Origin: Shinisaurus crocodilurus
Lineage: Eukaryota > Chordata > Lepidosauria > Squamata > Shinisauridae
Direction of reading: 5' to 3'
DNA length: 64,000 bases
NCBI GenBank assembly: GCA_021292165.1
Contig: CM037878.1
Span: forward strand, 188,293,118-188,357,117
Part shown: positions 1-10,180 of the stretch, one piece after another
Layout of the letters: each line of letters begins with the position of its first letter
How positions within the stretch are numbered: the stretch's first letter is position 1
Notes under the pieces: model-generated
The model's input: the letters and a program-made list of their open reading frames with translations, nothing else
What the model was told of the DNA's origin: nothing
The model's database searches: none
Made by a program: the position numbers and the translations under genes

Positions 1-1009
1 TCCATCACCTTCTCATTGGGGGAAAGCTCTGTTTATTTCAGGAAGAAGAGAATAAAGCTTCCTGCCAAGCAGCAGAAGACTGAGCTTGTTTCTTTGCTGT
101 AGATCAGTAAGTAGTAGCTTTCAAATCTATACCACTCTGTGGACCAAAATTTAAATACATACACTTATGCTTACCTCTGTAAGCTTTCCCTTACTGTAGT
201 TTTCACACATTATGCAAACAAGAAAATATGTGATTTGTCATTTCATGGAGCAAGTAAACTAAGGGAAGAAAATGGAATTCCCATTATATGGAGAAAAAAA
301 AATATCTCTGGCATCAGCACTGTAAAAAATGAAAAAAAAAATACTCCTACAAAATTATAAAGCAATTTCAAGTTAGGAGTAAAATCAATGGGGCTTTAAC
401 ATCAATAATTCCATAAACTAGTTCTACCACTATCTGCCATTCTCATTTCAGTGAGATATGGGATGCTTTAACAAAACTGGCCATAAACTGGGGCAAATGA
501 ATAATTACTCAATATTACTTTTTCTTGAGCATTCAAGTTAATCAGCATACTCTTTTCAGTCAGTGGAAGTAATAATTATTTTAAATCAGTTATGGAAAAA
601 CTCAAGTTTCAGCAGCTCTATACCACTTCAAAATGTAGAATTGCATTTTAAATTCATTACTTAGGTGTATATAAAAAAAATACAGTACTCCCATGCTCTA
701 CACTGAAATGTTATCTTTTCCTGTACTGAACATTTACTTAGTGAATGAAATGATATCTTTACTTAGTGAATGAAATGATATCTCACTTCACAGAATAAAA
801 AGATTCCAAATATGTTATTTATAGCAGTAAATACCACATAGCTTTAAACATCCAAAAATGAGAAAACAATTTCAAGTTTGACACCAATGTCTAAGGCACA
901 CTGTAAAATTCTATTAAGTACCAGTTTAATTTTTTTTTTTTTATACACATTAACACCAGCAGATTGGCACTTTTGATGGTGCCCAGATGTTATTACCTAT
1001 CTTGGAATA
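1..1009. other. AT-rich stretch with no recognised gene
   Basis: No recognised repeat or coding signal on either strand; the one short open frame (139-360) is low-complexity and lacks any family resemblance. The only local structure is a perfect 25-bp tandem duplication at 733-782, listed separately. Confidence 0.6.
733..782. repeat. 25-bp perfect tandem duplication
   Basis: The unit TTTACTTAGTGAATGAAATG plus ATATC occurs twice head to tail (733-757 and 758-782) without mismatch, which suggests a recent local duplication in otherwise unique AT-rich sequence. Confidence 0.9.
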
Positions 1010-1014
1010 CTTAT

Positions 1015-1505
1015 TCCCAGAGATATATCCCAAATGGTTTGGGACCACAATACCTGATGAAACGCCTCTCCCAACCACAATGTACCCGTACACTACGTTC
1101 AACATCTGGGGCCTTCCTCCGACTGCCACCTCCACGTGAGGCTCGGAGGGCAGCAACAAGGGGGAGGGCCTTTTCTGTGGTAGCCCCCCAACTGTGGAAC
1201 AAGCTTCCCCCTGAGGCCCGCCTGGCTCCAACTCTATTAGCCTTTTGGCGCCAGGTTAAGACTTCCCTCTACATTGAGGCTTTTAATAATTAAATGGTAT
1301 GTGGTGGGGTGGTAAACTGTTTTTGTGGTCATGTTATTAACTGTTTTAGAGATACTTTTAAAATTGGTTTTTAAAAAGTTCATAATGTTTTATTATTTAT
1401 ATTTTTAACTGTATTTTATTGTTTTTAATTATTGTTGTACACCGCCCAGAGAGCTTCAGCTATTGGGCGGTATAGAAAATGAATGAATGAATAAATAAAT
1501 AAATG
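1015..1505 (+). mobile_element. L2-type LINE 3' end, 5'-truncated
   Basis: The plus strand from about 1030 to 1290 encodes the C-terminal tail typical of vertebrate L2 polymerases. Visible residues include RGRAFSVVAPQLWNKLPPEA, followed by a Trp-Arg...Lys-Thr helix that ends at a stop near 1292. Downstream are an AT-rich 3' UTR, the L2-type 3' motif GCTATTGGGCGGTATA (1460-1475) and a GAAT/AAAT tail to about 1505. The 5' part (endonuclease, RT) is missing, as usual for LINE insertions. It belongs to a different L2 subfamily from the copies at 8795 and 56290, whose 3' motif is GGCCAGATGGGCGATT. It is non-functional. Confidence 0.85.
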
Positions 1506-1850
1506 ATTAAGCTTAATTTGAATAAATTGATTAATGAGATTTCTTGGGATTTAGATATATGGGCATCTTTAAAGCGGAGTTTGTGGGGTAAGGTAAATAC
1601 ACTTACGATGAATACTATACCATGGATTGTTTATGTTATATGTGGGGAATTGTGGAAAGGCTTTGTCGGTTACGTCCCCTGTTCTGTGGTATTCCCGGTC
1701 CCACCAATGGAGGCATATGTTTCCATCATGACACATTCAGCAGGTCATATACTTGATTTGCTATTCATATTGGAAGAGAAGAGGGATATCTGTGGGGAGC
1801 TATCTACTACTCAGTTATCATGGACTGATAATTACTGGTAAGGGTGGGAG
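1506..1850 (+). pseudogene. Possible Tx1/L1-like ORF2 relic
   Basis: The open frame 1503-1841 contains DLDIWASLKRSLWGKVNTL followed by TMNTIPWI. This resembles the post-RT linker of fish and frog L1/Tx1 elements (consensus-like W..L.LSLWGRI..IKMNILP). The resemblance covers only about 45 residues and the rest of the frame is unrecognisable, so this is a weak call. It is clearly a different lineage from the L1 at 6792-14291. Confidence 0.3.
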
Positions 1851-3247
1851 TGATAGCAATTCAGAACCAGTGCAGAGGTGAAGGACCTATTCAAATAGTA
1901 TCTCCTGGAGACTTTTATACCTGGTAGGGTATACTTTCTCCTGAGCAATCCAGTCCTTACTTCTTATGAGATATGCATAATCTAGAATTTTGTACTGTGC
2001 TGCTTGAGTAGGCCTGCTCTAGTGGATTCTTTGTGATGGATAAGGCATGGATTTTTGGATGCTTTCAGAACTTGTTCCTGTGTTCCAAAGGCTGCTTTTA
2101 TGTGTGACTCTGAGAACATCATGTCTTATTTTAATCATTATCATTGTTATTATGGCTGTATGGATTCTCTCCTCCTACTCATCATCTTAGAGTCACTTTA
2201 TTTTCTGTGGAATGGGAGTTGTTGCTGGAACAGGAGAATGTGTGTCCAAAGGAGTACTTTTGTGTGGCTGTGTGATTTCCCCATCCCCCCTTGCTTGTTT
2301 TGTGCCTCAGTTTTCTCATTCTGTGGTATGGGTTGCTGACTGTTGGGAATTCAAAGACTGCTCCATAAGGTGAAGAATTTCAAGAGACCATTTGCGTACA
2401 GCTCTACCTAGCATATGCAATATATCTTACAGATTTACACAAATGAAACATGTCAGTGCCAAATCACAGTTATGTATCTCTCTTGTGCTTACCCAAGGGG
2501 TAGGCACAACAACTTTTGACTTGGTTTACCTACTTCAGAACTTACTTTCAGCTAGAGTTGAAAAGCTGTGTTTGCTGCAAATGGTGTGTTGCTGGACATG
2601 CCAAACTCTTTACACACCTCCAGTGCAATGCAAACTGCATCTTTAAAGTCTATGCCTTCCTTCCCTTTGGTGTGTATAACTGTACCGAGAACCACTTTGG
2701 TAAGTATAAGTATAATGAGAAAGGTTGTCATATCAACCAGTTAGAGAGACTGCATGCAAGAGAAGGTTGGTTGGCATAGTGACCAAAGGCACAATATGGT
2801 ATCTTCATTTGGGCATGTGAAGAGAAACTGACCATAGTAATGCAAGAGACTAGCACTGTGCAGGGAAGAGAGGAAATGGGATGGCATTTCCCGTTGTTTT
2901 CACTGTGTCCCGTTCTGTTACCCAAATTATGTGAAAGAATCGCCATCAAAGGAGCCATTCATGGACTCATAAAATGCATTCTGGAACCTTTATCTCATGA
3001 CAAAGTGGTGACACATAGAAAAAAAATTATATAAATACCTAGTTTTTGTAATAAATAATTTGACTTATTGTGGCTGCCAGTGCAGTTCTAGCTTTTAAAT
3101 AATATATAAATAATCCACATGTTAGTTTATCAGCACTGCATAAGGATGCTCCCGACATAAGTTTATATGTAAGGGGTTTTAGAAGCTACAGCTGCCTTTA
3201 TGATTTAGTAAGATAGCCTATGAGATTTGAAAGTAGAGCTTCTTTAT
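1851..3247. other. Unassigned sequence without recognised gene
   Basis: Mixed-composition sequence with several short chance open frames on both strands. No LINE motif, terminal inverted repeat or codon bias was seen. It may contain very old repeat debris. Confidence 0.5.
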
Positions 3248-3253
3248 ACACAT

Positions 3254-3297
<44 letters not shown>

Positions 3298-3298
3298 C
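3248..3298. repeat. (CATA)n(CA)n microsatellite
   Basis: About five CATA units grade into a CA dinucleotide run. Confidence 0.95.
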
Positions 3299-3605
3299 AC
3301 AAGCAAACTTGTAAATGAGGAATCTTTTTATATATATATATAAGAAATGTATATGCTGCCCTTCATCAGTTGATCCCATCCCAGGCAATGTCCAGCTCTA
3401 CCAATTAGTGGCCCATAGATTAAGAAGTTAAGGTAACAGACCCCCAAGCTCAAAAATTGTCTCACTGAAGATAATGTAGATCAGCTGAGCATGAACAGTA
3501 CTCATGGGTTTTGAAAAAGTGTGCATCTGGTAACATCCAAAGGGCCATGCAAGGGTGGGTAGTGGTTGTTACAAATGTGGGTACATGTAGTTGAAAATGA
3601 ACCCT
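3299..3605. other. Unassigned sequence
   Basis: A short TA-rich run at about 3330-3342 is followed by sequence in which I recognise no gene or repeat. Confidence 0.5.
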
Positions 3606-3608
3606 AAC

Positions 3609-3690
3609 AGTACTATCCTATTCATGTCTACTCAGCAGAAAGCTACACAAAGTTCAATAAGGCTATACTTCTAAGTATAGGATTGTAACC
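3609..3690. mobile_element. Short inverted-repeat MITE, 'GCAATCCTATGCATG' family, copy 1
   Basis: The left end reads like CTATCCTATTCATGTCTACTC and the right end AAGTATAGGATTG, approximate inverted repeats of one another (ATCCTAT / ATAGGAT). The same pattern recurs at 4044-4129, 4237-4310, 37082-37143 and 57110-57180. Length is about 80 bp with no coding content. The transposon superfamily cannot be told from the sequence. Confidence 0.55.
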
Positions 3691-3889
3691 TAAGTGGTTC
3701 AAGGATATGAAGCATGAAGTTTTGCCCCACACAGGTTTTAAACATAGATCATCAACTACTGAGTGCATTATCACTCAGTATCACTTGAATGCTCAGACAT
3801 ATATCAAGCAGTAGGCTGCAGTTGTGGCTATTCACCACCATATCTAACTGCAGCAGAATTTTTTTCTTGCTAGTCTTCAATTATTCTTT

Positions 3890-4040
3890 TAATATGAGCA
3901 TACATTTTCACCACCCTATTTTATCCTCACAACAGCTCTGTGAAGTAGGCTAGGCTAAAGAGGTAATGACTGGCCAAGGTCACCTAGTAAGCTTCATGTC
4001 TGAGTGGAGATTTGAACTCAAGTGTCCCTAGTCTCAGTCT
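3890..4040 (-). mobile_element. MIR-like tRNA-derived SINE, partial and old
   Basis: This is the reverse complement of the SINE core seen intact at 33351-33616. TTTTATCCTCACAACA, then GACTGGCCAAGGTCACC and AGCTTCATG occur in the expected order and spacing. The copy is diverged and lacks its 3' tail. Confidence 0.75.
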
Positions 4041-4043
4041 CAT

Positions 4044-4129
4044 AGCACAAACCTATGCATGTCTACTCAGAAGTAAGTCCCATTGGTTCGATGGTGCTTA
4101 CTTCCAGGTAAGTGGTATAAGACTGCAGC
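4044..4129. mobile_element. Short inverted-repeat MITE, 'GCAATCCTATGCATG' family, copy 2
   Basis: Best copy in the window. CCTATGCATGTCTACTCAGA opens it, AAGTAAGTCCCATTGG and its approximate complement GCTTACTTCCAGGTAAGTGG form the inner arms, and ATAAGACTGCAG closes it. It could fold as an imperfect hairpin over its full 85 bp. It abuts the old SINE on its left. Confidence 0.65.
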
Positions 4130-4236
4130 CCTAGTCTAAGTCCAGCACTCTAACTATTATTTGTATGAATATGGAAGTTTGTGATAGAGCACCAGCATTC
4201 CTTTCCTGATTAAATTGTTCCAGAAGTTGCAAGAGA

Positions 4237-4310
4237 TTCACAGCGCATTCCTATGCATGTTTACTCAGAAAAAAATATCCACTGTGTTAGACGGGACATC
4301 CAGGTAAGTA
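4237..4310. mobile_element. Short inverted-repeat MITE, 'GCAATCCTATGCATG' family, copy 3 (partial)
   Basis: CGCATTCCTATGCATGTTTA is followed by CTCAGAAAAAAATATCCACT and a short GGTAAGT remnant. The right end is decayed. Confidence 0.5.
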
Positions 4311-5259
4311 TGCGGCCTCAGTGGCTGAAGGACTATTTCCCTTTCTTTTCCTCCTTCTCTACTTCAATACACCACTGTCTGGCCTGCTCCTTTTATAACC
4401 CATGTCCTTCTGCAGCAGTAACAGGCTGTTTGGCATAGCTCCATAGCACACCTATTCCCCACACCTACCCCTCAAAAAAATCAGGATCCAGAAGGGAATG
4501 TGGGACTGCCCTGCAAATGGCAAGGACAGGACTAATCTTTCTGTCAGGCTCTTTCTCAGACCACTAACCACAGGGTATTTACTTACAAATGCACGTCTGT
4601 CTCTTGTTTTTCCTGCGGAAACCCTGTTGCAAACAAGATTCCCACATACAATATGGAACCTACTAAAGATGCATAAATATTGCGTTTAAAAACCTGTATG
4701 AAGATGCATCTAAAGGAGTTGAGATGTAAAGTCAGTGTTTTACAGGATTCAGTCATTCCAGTTGGTTAGAAACTTCAGGGGAAAGATACAGTCAACAGGG
4801 TTAATGATGTTTTTAATTAATTAATTTTTTAAAGTAAGGCTCAGAAAGCTAAATATACAAGAACCTACAAACTCAAAAGACAAATAACCTTAGGTTGAGC
4901 AAAGCACTGAAATTGCTTCATGCAGCAGAAGCTTTCTTCCTTTTTAAAGCTAATATTCTCAGGGGAATAGGTAGATTTATTTAAGCACTGTAATGACTTT
5001 AAAGAAACTAACAAAACAGTCAAAGACAGGTGTGGCTGAACCAAAGCAACAGTGGCCAGAGGAGGGCCCACTTTGTTTTGAAAAGGGCAGAAAAAGATTC
5101 TTTGTTATTATCTTCCTGTTTCTGAATTACAGTGTAGCCATATTTTTCAAGTTTTCCCCTGCTGTTCAAATAAACTTCAAAACAATATGAAAGTTTCTCA
5201 GCCAGTCTTTGTAAGCTGATGTTTTATGAAAAGAATCCGTAATCAAAATTGTCATATTT
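4311..5259. other. Unassigned sequence
   Basis: No recognised gene or repeat. Small open frames on both strands lack support from composition or motifs. Confidence 0.5.
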
Positions 5260-5264
5260 ATCAT

Positions 5265-5880
5265 TCATGCCATGGTAACATGCAGGTTGGACTACTGTAG
5301 CATGCTCTACATTGGGTTACCTAGCTTGGAAAGTTCACTTGGTGCAAAATGCTACAGGCAAACATCTAACTGGTGCTCACTGCACAGAACATCTGAGTTC
5401 CACCGCTTGCTCATTTGTTTCTGGGCTCAAATCAGGGTACAGGTGCTAACCTAGTTTATAGCCCTAAGTGATCTGGTGCCAGAATACCTGAACGGCTGCC
5501 TTTTCCCACATGTGCCTCCTAGTACTCTCAGGTCAATACTCTCTGAGGCCTTGCTTTGTACCCCCCTCACCTTCAGAGGTGAGGTAGGTGGGAACAAGAG
5601 ACAGGGCCTTTTCTGTCATATCACTGCACCTTTGGAATGCCCTTTCAAGCAAGTCCTGCCTGGCACAATCTCTGCCCACCTTCCAACATCTGGTGAAGAC
5701 AGTCCTAGGTTTTTAGGTGCACTTTTGGGATAGAGTGATGTTAAGTACTGCTGGATTTGGTTTGGTTTTGATGTCTTTGTGCTGTTATACTGGTGTAATT
5801 GTTTTATTTTATCAGCTTTGTAAGCTGCTTTGTGAGTCCTTGTGGACCAAAAGTGTGAGGTGCAAGTACCAGAAAGAAAG
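5265..5880 (+). pseudogene. Degenerate L2-type LINE relic
   Basis: The start of the relic reads CRLDYCSMLYIGLP (about 5280-5322), the decayed equivalent of the L2 motif SRLDYCNALYVGLP seen in the intact copy near 9550. Further on are pieces equivalent to the 'LxxYLxxRL' and 'RAFSV..LWNxLP' blocks, spread over frameshifts (5420-5730). The L2-like 3' region is seen at about 5820-5880. It is an old, inactive copy. Confidence 0.7.
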
Positions 5881-6775
5881 AAAAACAAAGAAAACTAGGC
5901 AACAGGCAAATAACTTTGGTTATTTAGGTATAATTTTTAAACATCTGCTAAAACTGACACAGTGCTATTTGGATACAATATACTTTTCTCTACTGTAAAG
6001 GTGTATGGACAGAATTGACTAAAAAATACTTCTGAGATGCAGATATACTACCCAACGGAGACCTTAGCAAAACATACATATTTGGTGGCAATATTTAAGT
6101 TGTTATTGTTTCATGTTTAAATGTAATACATTTTATTTTGTTAGTTTTTCTATTTTACGTTTTAAAAAAATGCTATCAACTGCTGCTAGGAATGAATACA
6201 TGTACCGCAGTTTGCAATTTCATTCATGAATTGGATGAAGAAAGTGGAACTTAATGGGACTGGTATGAAGACAGTAATTTAGAAGTAGCATACCACTGCA
6301 TTTCTCAGCTCTGTGCAAAGTTCTAGACAGTAGGGCCACAATTATACTCCCATCACATGTAAGAAGTCCAGGTTGTGCAGCAGCTCCTCATAGGACCCAT
6401 GCAGTACTCTCCCCACACCCTCAATATTACCAGTGCACTCAAGGAACCATTGCCTTGCTGGTACAGCCCATTACCTCAAACCACGGCCCTTTTCACACCT
6501 CATACAGAACAATCCAGTGGACTGATCTACCTCAGATTCCTGCTGTGTAGACACTCTCTGGAGAAGCAGGACTTGGGCTGTGTGCTGGGCCTGGGAAGGA
6601 TGGGCTGCTGAATGCTCTTTGTGTGGTGTGGTGGGGGAAAGAGGAAGCATGATTTCCATTTAGGAAAGAATTCTAAGAGAGCAATTCTTATGGGCTAGAT
6701 GCCCAGATGATGCAGGCTCCATCCATCCTAAGACCTGCCAGACTGTTGCTGGCAGGGCAGGAGGAGCAACAGAGG
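5881..6775. other. Unassigned sequence; left flank of the L1
   Basis: No gene or named repeat was recognised. The last 60 bases are the pre-insertion sequence of the L1 at 6792-14291; they continue uninterrupted at 14308 once the L1 is removed. Confidence 0.55.
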
Positions 6776-6791
6776 CTATTTTTGCCTTTCT
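6776..6791. repeat. L1 target-site duplication, left copy
   Basis: CTATTTTTGCCTTTCT is repeated exactly at 14292-14307 and brackets the L1. Confidence 0.95.
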
Positions 6792-6970
6792 TTTTTTTCT
6801 TTTTTTTAAAAATATTTTATTTATTTTTCAAAACAAATTATAACACAGAAAATATATTTAGCAAAATACAAAATTATCACACAAATATAACATAATCAAC
6901 ATACAATAAATCATAAAGTGCTCCCCCCCCACCCTCCAAGGGACCAATTAATATACTTCTATCTTCTTGA

Positions 6971-8784
6971 TCAAATAAAGTCTAAATTCCAAAAATATAA
7001 CATATCCTGACAAGGCATGTTACCCTTCCCCTTTATTAATACATAGTCTAGTAATTGATTCCATATCTCCATAAAATTATCTTTCTTTAGCAATCCTTTT
7101 TTGCATTTGATACTACTAGTTAGTTTATCATTTAGGGCTATGTCCCAAACTTCCTTATACCAGTCTGTTATTAGGAAAACATGTTGTACTTTCCAATTTC
7201 TCGCTATCATTAGCCTGGCCGCAGTTAACAAGTTTACAATTAACTCCTTCGTATTTTGATCACAAATAAGCTTCTCCGTTATTGATAACAATGCTAATTT
7301 TGGACAGACCTCTAAATTAGTACCAATAATTTTTGATATTTCTGTAAAAACCTCTCGCCAAAACACCAATACATTTTTACAACTCCACCACATATGAGCA
7401 TATGTCCCTTTTTCCTGACATCCTCTCCAACATAATGCAGAACAATTATTATCTATTCTATTTAATCTTACTGGAGTTAAATACCACCTCCAAATTAGTT
7501 GATAAAAATTTTCCTTTATCCTAATTGACATCATTTTCACAATCCGTCTATCCCATATATTGTTCCACCCCACCTTCGAGGTCACCTCTTCAAATTCATT
7601 ATCCCATACTGTCTTAAGCTGATCCTCTTGTTCTTTTGCTTTTTGGATCAATCTATATAAATCCCTTGTTATACCTCTTGTTGATGCATTACCTGGTAGG
7701 CCGTCTCTAGACATGACCATCTTTTCAAAATTAGTTAAATCTCTCTCGTACTCAGTTTTCCTTTTCCATTTCTTCGACCACTGTTCTAACTGTAGTAAAT
7801 TTAACCACGATAACCTTCTTCTCCCAACAATTTCCATTATTTGATCTCTAGTCCCCATCTTTTCCACCCAATCGGTCAATCTAATAACCCTTTCTTCTCT
7901 TAGTTTACCCTCCAGCTCTGATCTTAAGTTTTCAGGAAAATCCTTAAGAGCTACCACCAGAGTTAATGGAGATATCCCTGGTATAAATATGCTCTTCATA
8001 GTACCCCAAATCATTAACAAATTTCTTAGAAAAGGGTTGTCTATATTTTTTATCAATTTATTATTATTTTTTTGAAAAAAAATATTCCCCAAAGTACTAC
8101 GTAGTTCACATGTTTCTAACTCCAACCACATTATTTCTTTAGGGCGTGCTATAATATCCACTATATGTCTTAATTGATTCGCTATATAATACCATTTTAA
8201 ATTCAGCAAACCCAAACCCCCTACTTTTTGTGCTTTATACCATCTTGTTTTAGTAATCCTAGATTTTTTTCCCTCCATTACAATATGTATTAATAATTGA
8301 TTGCCAATCTTTAAGTTCCTTATCTGATATCGCACTTGGTATCATCCGAAATAAAAAAATTTATCTTTGGCAAAATCTTCATTTTAATCAAAGCAATTCT
8401 ACCAAACCAGGAAAGTCCAATTTTTTTTATACTCCTCTATTTTATTCTTTACCTCATTCTTTAATTTCCTATAATTCTGATCTCCCAATTTATCTATATC
8501 TTTTGGAATTACAATTCCTAAATATTTAATTACATTATTAATCTTATAATTACTTTTTTTTACACATTTCAATCTCTTCTCTTTTACTATAGTTAAACAA
8601 CAAAAAATTAGATTTATCCCAATTAATCTGTAGCCCCGTTACTTCCCCGAACTCCTTTAAATGATTCTCCACTCTATCCATATTTTCCATAGGGTTTTCG
8701 ATTGTCAAAAGAGTATCATCTGCAAAAAGATTTATTTTTATCTTCTCCCTAATCCCTATCCCGCCTATATTTCTATCTTCTCTA
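6971..8784 (-). pseudogene. L1 ORF2, 3' half: end of RT, thumb and C-terminal Cys-rich domain
   Basis: This is the continuation of ORF2 beyond the L2 insertion. Just left of 8784 the minus strand reads an RT palm with FADDTLL, the catalytic YADD-type motif. The RIALIKMKILPK linker typical of L1 follows at about 8355-8400. The frame then stays open for 454 codons from 8335 to its stop at 6971. It includes the Cys-rich C-terminal block CSALCWRGCQEKGTYAHMWW (about 7390-7450), which in L1 contributes to RNA binding. Between 8335 and 8600 the frame is broken at least twice, at homopolymer runs (8554-8561 and 8421-8428) and again near 8340. Summed with the 5' half, ORF2 would be about 1,280 codons, the usual L1 length. 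Confidence 0.9.
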
Positions 8785-8794
8785 AATACATTTG
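8785..8794. repeat. L2 target-site duplication, left copy
   Basis: AATACATTTG recurs at 10171-10180. Joining the flanks at this site restores the L1 ORF2 reading through the junction. Confidence 0.85.
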
Positions 8795-10021
8795 GATTAT
8801 TTGGATCCGTGCCAGTCGGGCTTCAGGACTGGACATGGGACGGAGACGGCCTTGGTCGCCTTGGTGGATGATATGAGGAGGGCTTTGGATAGGGGCGAAT
8901 GCTCCTTTCTAGTCCTCCTCGATCTCTCAGCGGCTTTTGATACCGTTGACCACGGTATCCTCCTGGACCGTCTGGAGGGGTTGGGCTTGGGAGGCACTGT
9001 ATTGCAGTGGTTCCGGTCCTTCCTCTCTGGAAGGTATCAGAGGGTAGTTCTCGGGGAGGAGGCTTCGGACCCTCGGCTGCTCACTTGTGGAGTGCCGCAG
9101 GGTTCCATCCTCTCCCTGATGTTATTCAACATCTACCTCAAGCCGCTGGGAGCTATCATCAGGAGGTTTGGGGTGCAGTGTCATCAGTATGCGGATGACA
9201 CGCAGCTCTACCTCTGTTTTAAGTCCTCACCGAGGTTGTCCAAGTGCCTGGAGTCAGTGGCTGGCTGGATGGGAAGGAACATGCTGAAACTGAACCCCGA
9301 CAAGACCGAGGTACTTCTGGTGGGGGACAAGGGAAGGTTAGGGGATGTTGACCTGGTGCTGAATGGGGTACATCTACCCCTGAAGGACCAGGTCCGCAGC
9401 TTGGGGGTCATTCTAGACTCCCAGCTGTCCATGGAGGCTCAGGTGGCAGCTGTGAGCCGGGCGGCGCTGTATCAACTCCATCTGATATGGCAGCTGCGCC
9501 CCTACCTTCCTAATCACCTGCTCCCATCAGTGGTTCATGCCTTGGTCTCCTCTCGCCTAGACTACTGTAATGCGCTCTACGTGGGGTTACCCTTGAAGAC
9601 GGTCCGGAAGCTTCAGCTGGTACAGAACGCGGCGGCTCGCCTGATTAAGGGCAGCCGCCGGCGTGATCACATCACGCCAGTGCTTAATGAGTTGCACTGG
9701 CTACCAGTTGCTTGCCGAGCTGAATTCAAGGTGTTGGTTTTGACCTTTAAAACCCGACACGGCTCCGGCCCAGCTTATCTCAAGGAGCGCCTCCAGCAAC
9801 ATCAAGTAGGCCGCTCAACAAGGTCTGCCACGGACGGCCTTCTCCTTATCCCATCAGCCAGAGCAGCCAGGCTGGTGGGGACTAGGAAGAGGGCCTTCTC
9901 TGTGGCGGCCCCCACATTATGGAACTCCCTCCCTAGTGACCTTCGCCATGCCCCCTCCGTGATGAGCTTCCGCCGTGCATTAAAAACATGGCTGTTCAGG
10001 CGGGAATATGGGGTGGGTTAG
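8795..10021 (+). CDS. L2 reverse transcriptase, N-terminally truncated
   Basis: This is an RNA-directed DNA polymerase fragment of about 409 residues with no internal stop. Motifs appear in order: SGFRTGHGTETAL (RT block 2a), LLDLSAAFDTVDH (motif A, catalytic Asp), GVPQGS (motif B), QYADDTQLYL (motif C, catalytic Asp pair at about 9190), LNPDKTEVLLVG (motif D), then the L2-specific tail with SRLDYCNALYVGLP, LVQNAAARLI, LHWLPV and RAFSVAAPTLWNSLP. The apurinic-type endonuclease normally upstream is missing through 5' truncation, so the start here is the insertion junction, not a genuine initiation codon. It is not expected to be mobile, but its open frame indicates a recently active source element. 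Confidence 0.9.
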   Translation, partial: DYLDPCQSGFRTGHGTETALVALVDDMRRALDRGECSFLVLLDLSAAFDTVDHGILLDRLEGLGLGGTVLQWFRSFLSGRYQRVVLGEEASDPRLLTCGVPQGSILSLMLFNIYLKPLGAIIRRFGVQCHQYADDTQLYLCFKSSPRLSKCLESVAGWMGRNMLKLNPDKTEVLLVGDKGRLGDVDLVLNGVHLPLKDQVRSLGVILDSQLSMEAQVAAVSRAALYQLHLIWQLRPYLPNHLLPSVVHALVSSRLDYCNALYVGLPLKTVRKLQLVQNAAARLIKGSRRRDHITPVLNELHWLPVACRAEFKVLVLTFKTRHGSGPAYLKERLQQHQVGRSTRSATDGLLLIPSARAARLVGTRKRAFSVAAPTLWNSLPSDLRHAPSVMSFRRALKTWLFRREYGVG

Positions 10022-10170
10022 GTTTTTAAAAGAACTTTTTATATTGTTTTAATTATTATTATATTTTATTGTATTGTTTTATTGTATTTTAATTGTACAT
10101 CGCCCAGGGTGGCCAGGTGACCGGCCAGATGGGCGATTAATAAATATAAGAAATAATTAAATAAATAAAT
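8795..10170 (+). mobile_element. L2-type LINE, 5'-truncated, inserted in L1 ORF2
   Basis: The insertion begins inside the RT coding region and ends in the L2 3' UTR, with GGCCAGATGGGCGATTAATA and an AAAT-type tail (10145-10170). It is flanked by a 10-bp TSD and lies antisense to the host L1, separating the L1 RT motifs GTRQGCPLSP and FADDTLL. Its GC content is much higher than that of its host. The uninterrupted frame argues that it is young. A sister copy of the same subfamily is at 56290-56885, and a very short one at 49381-49432. Confidence 0.95.
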
Positions 10171-10180
10171 AATACATTTG
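10171..10180. repeat. L2 target-site duplication, right copy
   Basis: AATACATTTG, identical to 8785-8794. Confidence 0.85.
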
